Below, piece after piece: positions 1 through 6,148 of a stretch of DNA of 6,436 nt (positions are counted from its first letter, which is position 1; each line of letters starts with the position of its first letter). A program made the translations under genes and the position numbers. The stretch covers positions 1 to 6,436 of the forward strand of contig JAUYBT010000175.1 of assembly GCA_030692905.1 (NCBI GenBank), read 5' to 3'. The notes below the pieces were generated by a model. It did not search any database. It saw nothing but the letters and a program-made list of their open reading frames with translations, and was not told the origin of the DNA. The stretch comes from Bacteroidales bacterium. Its GTDB lineage: Bacteria; Bacteroidota; Bacteroidia; Bacteroidales; VadinHA17.

Positions 1-867
1 AGCAATAGCCCTGAAAGTAGGCATCCGGGACTGGATACAGTATACAGCATTCAGTCATTCAAGTTGCCAGATAATGTGACTTTTGCCGGCGAGAAAATGC
101 CTCTCGACAATTTTGATACGAGGGAAAGTCTGGAACGCGAAATCCTGATCAGTGCATACAGACACTCCTCAACAATTCTAATTATAAAGAGAGCAAACAG
201 GTTCCTCCCGCTAATCGAGAAGATTTTAAAAAAATATAATATTCCTGATGATTTTAAATACCTGGTAGCAGCTGAGAGTGAGTACAGTAACATGATTTCT
301 CCTGCCGGTGCAACCGGCTTCTGGCAGATTATGTCTGAAACTGGCAGGGAAGAAGGTATGGAAATCAACACAGTTGTTGACGAACGGTACGATGTTGAAA
401 AGTCAACCCGGTTTGCATGCGAATACTTTCTGAAGTCCTATGAAAGATATGGTAACTGGACTCTGACAGCAGCATCATATAACGGTGGAAGAGCCGGAAT
501 TGATGAGCAGATATTTATTCAACATCAAAATAACTATTACGATCTTCTTTTAAGCGAAGAGACTGCCAGATATATATTCAGAGCAGTTGCATACAAGTTG
601 GTCATTTCAGATCCTGAGAGTTTTGGATTTAATATTGGTAAAGATGATTTATATCCCGAACTGAAATTTTATGAGGTAAAAGTGGACAGTGTAATAACTA
701 ATTTTTCAAGTTTCGCTGAAAAGTTTGGGACAAATTATAAAATGCTGAAATTTCTGAATCCCTGGCTCAGGAAACCATATCTGACTCCAAGACCCAACAA
801 AGAATATATGATAAAAATTCCTGCGGAGGGGATGCGGAATATTGAAAAAACAGAAACTGTGAACTGA
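1..867 (+). CDS. Lytic murein transglycosylase (MltD-like, GH23/SLT fold), 5'-truncated by window edge
   Basis: This is the C-terminal 288 residues of a membrane-bound or periplasmic lytic transglycosylase, which cleaves the MurNAc-GlcNAc bond of peptidoglycan to leave 1,6-anhydro ends. The frame is open from base 1, so the true start and any signal peptide lie upstream; the TTG at 64 is internal. Counting codons from base 1, the likely catalytic Glu is residue 92 (AES motif), followed by SPAGATGFWQIM (100-111) and AASYNGG (157-163), the usual order of the SLT domain. Residues about 220-275 resemble a degenerate LysM-type wall-binding module ending in YMIKIP. The phrase TFAGEKMPLDNFD before the domain is typical of the Bacteroidetes branch. 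The gene ends 23 bp before uvrA on the same strand, so co-transcription is likely. Family assignment is firm; the exact Mlt class is not. Confidence 0.93.
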   Translation, partial: SNSPESRHPGLDTVYSIQSFKLPDNVTFAGEKMPLDNFDTRESLEREILISAYRHSSTILIIKRANRFLPLIEKILKKYNIPDDFKYLVAAESEYSNMISPAGATGFWQIMSETGREEGMEINTVVDERYDVEKSTRFACEYFLKSYERYGNWTLTAASYNGGRAGIDEQIFIQHQNNYYDLLLSEETARYIFRAVAYKLVISDPESFGFNIGKDDLYPELKFYEVKVDSVITNFSSFAEKFGTNYKMLKFLNPWLRKPYLTPRPNKEYMIKIPAEGMRNIEKTETVN

Positions 868-876
868 TCTTTTGAT

Positions 877-884
877 AGGGGAGA
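877..884 (+). promoter_or_regulatory. Shine-Dalgarno-like site for uvrA
   Basis: A purine-rich AGGGGAGA run ends six bases before the ATG at 891, and GGGGAG is a plausible anti-SD match. It supports 891 as the start. It stands out because the other complete genes in this window have no comparable site, as is common in Bacteroidetes. Confidence 0.5.
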
Positions 885-890
885 GTTGAG

Positions 891-3710
891 ATGAATGAGG
901 AGATAAAAGTCCTTGGAGCCAGAGTCCATAATTTGCAAAATATAGATGTTACCATTCCGCGAAACAAGCTGGTAGTAATTACCGGTTTAAGTGGCAGTGG
1001 AAAATCATCTCTCGCCTTCGATACAATATATGCAGAGGGTCAGAGACGCTATATGGAGACTCTTTCAGCCTATGCCCGGCAGTTTCTGGGTGGAATGGAA
1101 CGACCCGATGTGGATAAAATAACAGGATTAAGTCCGGTAATATCCATTGAACAGAAGACCACAAATAAAAACCCCCGGTCAACAGTCGGAACAATCACAG
1201 AAATTTATGATTTTCTGAGGCTTTTGTATGCAAGGGCCGCCGAAGCATATTCGTATGCATCAGGTGAAAAGATGGTTAAATATACAGATGACCAGATACT
1301 TGAGCTTATAAAGAGCCGTTTCCCGGGGAAAAAGGTATATTTTCTGGCTCCTGTAGTGAAAGGGAGAAAAGGTCATTATAAGGAGTTGTTTGAGCAATTA
1401 AGACGAAAAGGATTCCTTAATGTTTGCATCAACAACGAAATAAGGGAACTGACATCCGGGATGAAACTTGATCGTTATAAAACCCATTATATTGAACTTG
1501 TAATTGATAAGTTAAGGGTTGGTGAGACTACCGATAAACGGCTTAACGATTCAGTCCTCATGTCGCTCGATCAGGGCGACGGGGTGATGATGGTACTTGA
1601 TACAGAGAGCAATGAATCCCGCTATTTCAGCCGTCACCTTATGTGTCCGGTTACCGGTTTATCATATAATGAACCTGCACCTCATACTTTTTCTTTCAAC
1701 TCTCCGCAGGGTGCATGCCCTCACTGCAACGGTCTGGGTGAGGTATCAAGCATTGATGAGAAGAAGCTTATTCCCGACAGGGAACTTAGCATAAGAAAGG
1801 GAGGTATTGAACCTCTCGGGAAATACAGGAATATCTGGATTTTCTGGCAGATTGAAGCAATTGCTGAAAAAAACGGGTTTACTCTCGACACTCCTATAAA
1901 AGAGATTCCTGAAGATGCTCTTAATAAAGTGCTTTATGGTTCTGATGAAGTACTTAAGTTGTCCAACACACCACTGGGAATGACCTCTAACTATTTTCTG
2001 ACGTTTGAGGGTGTTGTTAATTTCGTCGGGAACATTGAAACTATAAACGGAAAGAAAAACGGGACAAGGATTAAGGACCAGTATGTGCAGTATAATGTTT
2101 GTCCCGATTGCCATGGAACACGACTGAAGAAAGAATCATTGTTTTTCAGGATAGCTGATAAAAATATCGGAGAGCTCTCAGCATTGGATATAAAAGAGTT
2201 ATCTCTATTTCTGGCCAATATTGAGGAGAAGATGAGCAGGAAGCAAAAATTAATTGCTTCAGAAATTCTGAAAGAGATAAGGGCAAGGCTTGGTTTTCTG
2301 CTTGAGGTGGGACTGGAATATCTTTCCCTTAACAGGGGTGCAAGAACTCTTTCGGGAGGTGAAAGCCAGAGGATCCGTCTTGCTACTCAGATAGGTTCAA
2401 GACTTGTGAATGTGCTCTATATTCTCGATGAACCGAGTATCGGACTTCACCAGCGAGATAACCGGCGGCTGATTGTAGCTTTAAAACAGTTAAGGGATGC
2501 AGGAAACTCGGTAATTGTGGTTGAACACGATAGAGAGATGATCCTGTCAGCCGACTATGTGATTGATATGGGTCCCGGTGCCGGACGTCATGGAGGCCTT
2601 ATTGTTGCCCATGGTAATCCTGAAGAGATAAAGAACTCAGATACTCTTACCTCTGGTTATCTGAATAATAAAAGAAAGTTTCATATCCCTGAGGACCGGA
2701 GAAAAGGGAATGGAAAATTCCTTATGCTTACAGGCGCTTCAGGTCATAACCTTAATAATGTGGATGTTATATTACCTCTTGGAACTTTTATCTGCGTTAC
2801 CGGAGTATCAGGAAGCGGGAAATCATCGCTTATTAACCAGACTCTTCATCCTGCACTGGCAAAGAAATTTCATAATTCCGGGAAATCGCCATTACCCTAC
2901 AAGGAAATCAGCGGGATTGAACAGCTTGACAAAGTAATAGAGGTAAGCCAGTCACCAATCGGAAAAACTCCCCGCTCTAATCCGGCTACCTATACCGGTG
3001 TTTTCACTGATATCCGGAAGCTTTTTGAGCAGACAACTGAAGCCAAGATCCGCGGATTTGGTGCCGGAAGGTTCTCATTTAATGTAAAAGGAGGTCGTTG
3101 TGAGGGATGCGAAGGAGCCGGGATGAAAACCATCGAAATGAATTTTCTGCCCAATGTATATGTTCATTGCACAGAATGCAACGGAAAACGCTATAACCGC
3201 GAAACACTTGAGGTTAAGTATAAGGGACAGTCCATCAGTGATGTGCTGGGAATGACTGTTAATATGGCCGTTGAATGCTTTGCCAATGTGCCTTCAATCT
3301 ATCATAAAATAAAAACACTTAAGGATGTCGGGCTTGGCTACATCAAGCTGGGGCAACAGTCGACAACACTTTCGGGTGGTGAGGCACAACGCGTTAAGCT
3401 TGCGACTGAACTGGCAAGACGAGATACCGGAAAAACACTTTATATCCTCGATGAACCAACCACAGGATTGCATTTTGAGGATGTCAGAGTGTTGCTCGAT
3501 GTGCTTAATAAACTTGTTGAGAGGGGTAATACTGTAATTGTAATTGAGCATAACCTGGATGTGGTTAAGATGGCTGATTATGTTATTGATCTTGGTAAGG
3601 AAGGCGGGAAAGCCGGAGGCAATATTATATTTTCAGGATCGCCGGAAAAACTTACGGAATGTGCAGAGAGCTATACCGGAAAATATCTTAAGGCAGAACT
3701 TATGGCATAA
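891..3710 (+). CDS. uvrA: UvrABC excinuclease subunit A (DNA damage-recognition ATPase)
   Basis: This is the damage sensor of nucleotide excision repair. It acts as a UvrA dimer that loads UvrB at bulky lesions. At 939 aa it is full length. Two ABC ATPase halves are visible: Walker A GLSGSGKS (32-39), signature LSGGE (487-491) and Walker B with D513/E514 in the first; GVSGSGKS (638-645), LSGGE (827-831) and D854/E855 in the second. The UvrB-binding/insertion region lies between the first Walker A and signature. The C-terminal zinc module is intact (C737-x2-C740-x19-C760-x2-C763), and a further CPDC occurs at 404-407. The first zinc module is incomplete: C252, T255, C276, C279, with Thr replacing the second Cys. 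The ATG at 891 begins the expected N-terminus and has a Shine-Dalgarno-like site. The gene is probably transcribed with the preceding transglycosylase; no SOS box was recognised in the 23 bp gap. Confidence 0.99.
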   Translation: MNEEIKVLGARVHNLQNIDVTIPRNKLVVITGLSGSGKSSLAFDTIYAEGQRRYMETLSAYARQFLGGMERPDVDKITGLSPVISIEQKTTNKNPRSTVGTITEIYDFLRLLYARAAEAYSYASGEKMVKYTDDQILELIKSRFPGKKVYFLAPVVKGRKGHYKELFEQLRRKGFLNVCINNEIRELTSGMKLDRYKTHYIELVIDKLRVGETTDKRLNDSVLMSLDQGDGVMMVLDTESNESRYFSRHLMCPVTGLSYNEPAPHTFSFNSPQGACPHCNGLGEVSSIDEKKLIPDRELSIRKGGIEPLGKYRNIWIFWQIEAIAEKNGFTLDTPIKEIPEDALNKVLYGSDEVLKLSNTPLGMTSNYFLTFEGVVNFVGNIETINGKKNGTRIKDQYVQYNVCPDCHGTRLKKESLFFRIADKNIGELSALDIKELSLFLANIEEKMSRKQKLIASEILKEIRARLGFLLEVGLEYLSLNRGARTLSGGESQRIRLATQIGSRLVNVLYILDEPSIGLHQRDNRRLIVALKQLRDAGNSVIVVEHDREMILSADYVIDMGPGAGRHGGLIVAHGNPEEIKNSDTLTSGYLNNKRKFHIPEDRRKGNGKFLMLTGASGHNLNNVDVILPLGTFICVTGVSGSGKSSLINQTLHPALAKKFHNSGKSPLPYKEISGIEQLDKVIEVSQSPIGKTPRSNPATYTGVFTDIRKLFEQTTEAKIRGFGAGRFSFNVKGGRCEGCEGAGMKTIEMNFLPNVYVHCTECNGKRYNRETLEVKYKGQSISDVLGMTVNMAVECFANVPSIYHKIKTLKDVGLGYIKLGQQSTTLSGGEAQRVKLATELARRDTGKTLYILDEPTTGLHFEDVRVLLDVLNKLVERGNTVIVIEHNLDVVKMADYVIDLGKEGGKAGGNIIFSGSPEKLTECAESYTGKYLKAELMA

Positions 3711-3719
3711 GAATTTAAT

Positions 3720-3727
3720 TATATTTG
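3720..3727 (+). promoter_or_regulatory. Possible Bacteroidetes -7 promoter element for the LOG-family gene
   Basis: The 45 bp spacer between uvrA and the LOG gene contains TATATTTG, an exact match to the Bacteroidetes primary-sigma -7 consensus TAnnTTTG. It lies 28 bp before the ATG at 3756, giving a leader of roughly 20 bases. I could not find a convincing -33 TTTG about 20 bp upstream, in the end of uvrA. In AT-rich sequence an eight-base degenerate match can occur by chance. Confidence 0.4.
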
Positions 3728-3755
3728 AAAGAATAAATTTTTATCGATATCCAAA

Positions 3756-4466
3756 ATGGAGAAACCATCTGATCTTGTAAAGGATGCTTTTGAACAGAAA
3801 ACATGGCATGAGATTCATACAACAGATTCATGGAGAGTATTTAAAATAATCTCTGAATTAGTCGAAGGTTTTGAAAAGCTTGCACGTATTGGTCCCTGTG
3901 TTTCAGTTTTTGGTTCAGCAAGAACTTATCATAATGATAAATATTATAAGCTGGCTGAAGATATTGCCTTCAAACTGACACAGAATGGATATGGAGTCAT
4001 AACGGGTGGTGGACCAGGTATTATGGAAGCGGCTAATAAGGGAGCTACACGCGGAAAAGGCAAATCTGTAGGAATTAATATTGATCTTCCTTTTGAACAA
4101 CATCCGAACTCATATATCGATTCAGATAAACTAATCACTTTCGATCATTTCTTTGTTAGAAAAGTGATGTTCATGAAATATGCACAAGGTTTTATAGTTC
4201 TTCCGGGTGGATTCGGAACATTTGATGAACTCTTTGAGGCAATAACACTTATTCAGACCCGGAAGATCGGGAAGTTTCCGATAATACTGGTAGGCAGGAA
4301 ATACTGGAGCGGACTTATAGATTGGATTAAAGAGGAGATGCTTGGCGTTGAACATAATATATCACCGGAAGACCTGAATCTGTTTACCCTGGTTGATACA
4401 TCAGATGAGGCTGTGGATTGTATTGTTAAGTTCTATTCAAGGTACCTGCTTAGTCCTAACTTTTAA
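3756..4466 (+). CDS. LOG-family (TIGR00730) nucleoside 5'-monophosphate phosphoribohydrolase
   Basis: The product is a 236 aa Rossmann-fold protein of the LOG family, often mislabelled lysine decarboxylase. Characterised members hydrolyse the N-glycosidic bond of cytokinin riboside 5'-monophosphates or AMP to free base plus ribose 5-phosphate. Visible motifs are VFGSAR (51-56), GGGPGIMEAANKGA (84-97), the R135-K136 pair in FFVRKVMFMK, and the hallmark PGGFGTFDE (150-158), which contains the conserved catalytic-site Glu158. About 45 residues precede the first Rossmann strand, so it is somewhat longer than compact plant-type LOGs. The start is well constrained: an in-frame TGA at 3726 lies upstream and ATG 3756 is the first start after it. 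No Shine-Dalgarno site is seen. The gene follows uvrA by 45 bp and its stop abuts the convergent smpB stop. Family assignment is firm; substrate preference (cytokinin nucleotide versus AMP or another NMP) is not shown by the sequence. Confidence 0.94.
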   Translation: MEKPSDLVKDAFEQKTWHEIHTTDSWRVFKIISELVEGFEKLARIGPCVSVFGSARTYHNDKYYKLAEDIAFKLTQNGYGVITGGGPGIMEAANKGATRGKGKSVGINIDLPFEQHPNSYIDSDKLITFDHFFVRKVMFMKYAQGFIVLPGGFGTFDELFEAITLIQTRKIGKFPIILVGRKYWSGLIDWIKEEMLGVEHNISPEDLNLFTLVDTSDEAVDCIVKFYSRYLLSPNF

Positions 4467-4925
4467 TCAGACTTTTCTCATACGATCCATTTCCCTTGTT
4501 GCATCCTTGCGTTTGAGGGTTTCGCGTTTGTCGTATTCTTTCTTGCCTTTTGAGATTGCGATTTCGGCTTTTGCCAGACCTCTGGCGTTAATGAAGACTT
4601 TTATAACTATTATAGTGAGCCCGGTTTCTTTTACTTTCCTTTCAATTTTTCTTAACTCACGGGAGGTGAGAAGAAGCTTTCTTTCGCGGAGCGGATCATG
4701 ATTATTAAGATTTCCCCACCAGTACTCCGAAATGTGCATACCCTTGATGAAGAGTTCTCCATTATTGAAAAAACAATATGAGTCGGCAATAGTGGCTTTT
4801 CCAAGTCTTATAGATTTTATTTCAGTTCCCGAGAGCTTAATCCCTGCGACAAACTTTTCGAGGAACTCATAATCGTGAGAGGCCTTTTTATTCTTAATAA
4901 CAATATTGCCTGTACCACCTTTCAT
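4467..4925 (-). CDS. smpB: SsrA (tmRNA)-binding protein SmpB
   Basis: SmpB binds alanyl-tmRNA and places it in the empty A site of stalled ribosomes for trans-translation. The 152 aa length fits the family. The N-terminal beta-barrel shows the typical NKKASHDYEF opening (12-21) and the SGTEIKSIR motif (32-40, with G33-T34-E35). The basic tail that enters the mRNA channel is present as GKKEYDKRE (127-135) followed by a Lys/Arg-rich helix ending at 152. The ATG is at 4923-4925 on the plus strand, read in reverse; no Shine-Dalgarno site is apparent. The TGA lies directly next to the TAA of the convergent LOG gene. It is divergent from miaA across a 165 bp spacer. The partner tmRNA gene ssrA is not in this window. 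Confidence 0.97.
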   Translation of the reverse strand: MKGGTGNIVIKNKKASHDYEFLEKFVAGIKLSGTEIKSIRLGKATIADSYCFFNNGELFIKGMHISEYWWGNLNNHDPLRERKLLLTSRELRKIERKVKETGLTIIVIKVFINARGLAKAEIAISKGKKEYDKRETLKRKDATREMDRMRKV

Positions 4926-4989
4926 ATAAACTGATTAAGCGAAGAATGCATAATAGACCCTGTCGGTCAGCATGGTAAGTATAGGTTTG

Positions 4990-5021
4990 TTGCGATATAA
5001 ATCCATAAAAAATCATATTTG
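4990..5021 (+). promoter_or_regulatory. Possible promoter for miaA
   Basis: In the divergent spacer, TTG at 4990-4992 is followed after 21 bp by CATATTTG at 5014-5021. This is one mismatch from the Bacteroidetes -7 consensus TAnnTTTG, with an acceptable distance to a -33 TTG. It would give a leader of about 60 bases before the GTG at 5091. The match is suggestive only. Confidence 0.28.
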
Positions 5022-5030
5022 AATGCCCGG

Positions 5031-5038
5031 CAAAATTA
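5031..5038 (-). promoter_or_regulatory. Possible -7 promoter element for smpB
   Basis: On the minus strand this stretch reads TAATTTTG, an exact match to TAnnTTTG, about 105 bases before the smpB start. No -33 TTG/TTTG is evident at the expected distance upstream (plus-strand positions about 5058-5062). Only ten bases separate it from the candidate miaA -7 element on the other strand, so the two promoters would overlap back to back if both are real. Confidence 0.25.
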
Positions 5039-5090
5039 AGTAAATTTATGGTAAATTGTTTTTCCTTCTAAAATCATTAATTGTGACGCT

Positions 5091-6017
5091 GTGGAATTGA
5101 ATTCAAACTATGATTTATTAGTTGTTACCGGGCCCACCGCTTCAGGTAAAACATCCCTGGCTGTTGCCATTGCAAATAGGGTGGGTGGTGAGGTCATCAG
5201 TGCAGATTCGCGCCAGGTGTACAGGGGTATGAACCTTGGAACAGGGAAGGATTATGATGACTATCTTATTGATGGCACCCGTTTACCTTGTCATCTGATT
5301 GATATTGCTGATCCAGGCTATAAATATAATGTCTTTGAATATCAGCGTGATTTTAATAAAGTTTATTCCAGCCTGAGGGATTGCAAAGTATTCCCTGTTG
5401 TGTGCGGAGGTTCAGGAATGTATGCAGACAGTATTATTACAGGATACAAGATGTTCGAGGTACCACCAGATAGTGGTCTCAGAATTGAACTTGAGAAAAA
5501 ATCGATGGAGGAGCTCAAAGAGATACTTTCAACTTATAAAAATCTTCACAACACAACAGATATTGATACCAGGAAGCGTGTTATCAGGGCAATTGAAATT
5601 GAACATTCTTACAGGAATCGGGGGAAACAGCACACTGAATTCCCAAAAGTAAGGTCTCTTGTTGTAGGTGTAATGTTCGATAGGGAGTCGAGGCGAAGAA
5701 GGATTACAGAACGGCTTAAACAACGTCTCGATGCCGGTATGGTCGATGAGGTGAAGCACTTAATTGATCAGGGGATCAACACAGAGACCCTGATCTATTA
5801 TGGTCTTGAATATAAGTTTATTACCCTCTACTTGACCGGAAAATTATCTTATGATGAAATGGTCAGGGATCTTGAGATAGCCATTCATCAGTTTGCTAAA
5901 AGGCAAATGACATGGTTCCGGGGAATGGAGAGGCGTGGCATAAAAATCAATTGGCTTAATGGTAATTTACCAATAGAGGAAAAAGTGGAAAGAGTAGTGG
6001 AATTACTGACAGCATGA
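5091..6017 (+). CDS. miaA: tRNA (adenosine(37)-N6)-dimethylallyltransferase MiaA, divergent Bacteroidetes-type variant
   Basis: MiaA transfers the dimethylallyl group of DMAPP to N6 of A37 in tRNAs reading UNN codons, the first step toward i6A and ms2i6A. The 308 aa length is normal. Visible motifs are the P-loop GPTASGKT (14-21), ISADSRQVYRG (36-46, with D39 as the likely general base), HLIDI.DP, GGSGMY (106-111, canonical GGTGLY), RVIRAIEI, and HQFAKRQMTWF (266-276). Several sites differ from the textbook protein: GTGKD (50-54) for GTAKP, and GLEYKF (238-243) where RAIGY-type sequence is usual. Such variants occur as a Bacteroidetes subgroup, by my recollection. The start is GTG 5091: an in-frame TAA at 5052 lies upstream, no ATG intervenes, and the next in-frame ATG falls after the P-loop. 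The TGA stop shares its last two bases with the inverted repeat beginning at 6016. Confidence 0.95.
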   Translation: MELNSNYDLLVVTGPTASGKTSLAVAIANRVGGEVISADSRQVYRGMNLGTGKDYDDYLIDGTRLPCHLIDIADPGYKYNVFEYQRDFNKVYSSLRDCKVFPVVCGGSGMYADSIITGYKMFEVPPDSGLRIELEKKSMEELKEILSTYKNLHNTTDIDTRKRVIRAIEIEHSYRNRGKQHTEFPKVRSLVVGVMFDRESRRRRITERLKQRLDAGMVDEVKHLIDQGINTETLIYYGLEYKFITLYLTGKLSYDEMVRDLEIAIHQFAKRQMTWFRGMERRGIKINWLNGNLPIEEKVERVVELLTA

Positions 6018-6030
6018 ACTCACCCCCCGT

Positions 6031-6057
6031 CCCCCTCTCTGCTACGCAAAGAGGGGG
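6031..6057 (+). repeat. Left hairpin of the nested repeat
   Basis: CCCCCTCT (6031-6038) pairs with AGAGGGGG (6050-6057). After one C/A mismatch (6039/6049), TGC pairs with GCA around a TAC loop (6043-6045). This gives an 8+3 bp stem with a three-base loop. Read from the minus strand the mismatch becomes a G-U wobble. Confidence 0.8.
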
Positions 6058-6084
6058 CGTAATTCATTGTATATTAGTTAATTT

Positions 6085-6109
6085 CCCCTCTTTACGAAGT
6101 AGAGAGGGG
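6085..6109 (+). repeat. Right hairpin of the nested repeat
   Basis: CCCCTCT (6085-6091) pairs with AGAGGGG (6103-6109). A T-G wobble (6092/6102) follows, then TAC pairs with GTA around a GAA loop (6096-6098). Inverted, it is the same hairpin as the left one with a compensatory change in the upper stem. Confidence 0.8.
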
Positions 6110-6148
6110 ATTAAGGGGTGAGTTCGTGAAGAGCAGGGATAAGTGATT

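Larger units (their letters stand above)
6016..6125. repeat. 110 bp nested inverted repeat (REP/MITE-like) between convergent genes
   Basis: The ends GAACTCACCCC (6016-6026) and GGGGTGAGTTC (6115-6125) are perfect 11 bp inverted repeats. Inside each arm is a further palindrome (6031-6057 and 6085-6109), and the two arms are also approximate reverse complements of each other along nearly their whole length. The centre, about 6061-6083, is AT-rich. The element fills the gap between miaA (+) and the S9 peptidase gene (-), where a bidirectional terminator would be useful, but neither hairpin is followed by a clear T-tract. Its form resembles REP/BIME pairs or a short non-autonomous element. It has no coding content. 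A clear target-site duplication is not visible at its edges. Confidence 0.85.

Noticed and set aside
64..66. TTG as the start of the transglycosylase gene
   Set aside because: The frame is open back to base 1 and the upstream residues continue the family's normal N-terminal region, so this is an internal Leu codon of a gene cut by the window edge.
1746..2218. Minus-strand open frames inside uvrA (1746-2114 and 1991-2218)
   Set aside because: They lie wholly inside strongly conserved uvrA coding sequence, show no recognisable domain and read as antisense shadows.
4393..4701. Plus-strand open frame across the LOG/smpB junction
   Set aside because: It overlaps two well-supported genes and its low-complexity Ser/Phe/Leu-rich product is the antisense reading of the basic SmpB tail.
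4946..4974. Small stem (GACC/GGTC flanked by ATGC/GCAT) in the smpB leader, considered as a regulatory RNA
   Set aside because: The stem is only four pairs with an asymmetric bulge before the outer four pairs. It matches no riboswitch I recognise and is expected by chance.
4926..5090. tmRNA (ssrA) gene next to smpB
   Set aside because: The 165 bp spacer is too short, lacks a tRNA-like TTCGA arm with a CCA-type 3' end, and contains no recognisable tag-peptide frame.
6016..6125. CRISPR repeat pair or classic intrinsic terminator
   Set aside because: There are only two units, in inverted orientation with no regular spacers. Neither hairpin is followed by a T-tract on either strand, so a terminator role is possible but not shown.
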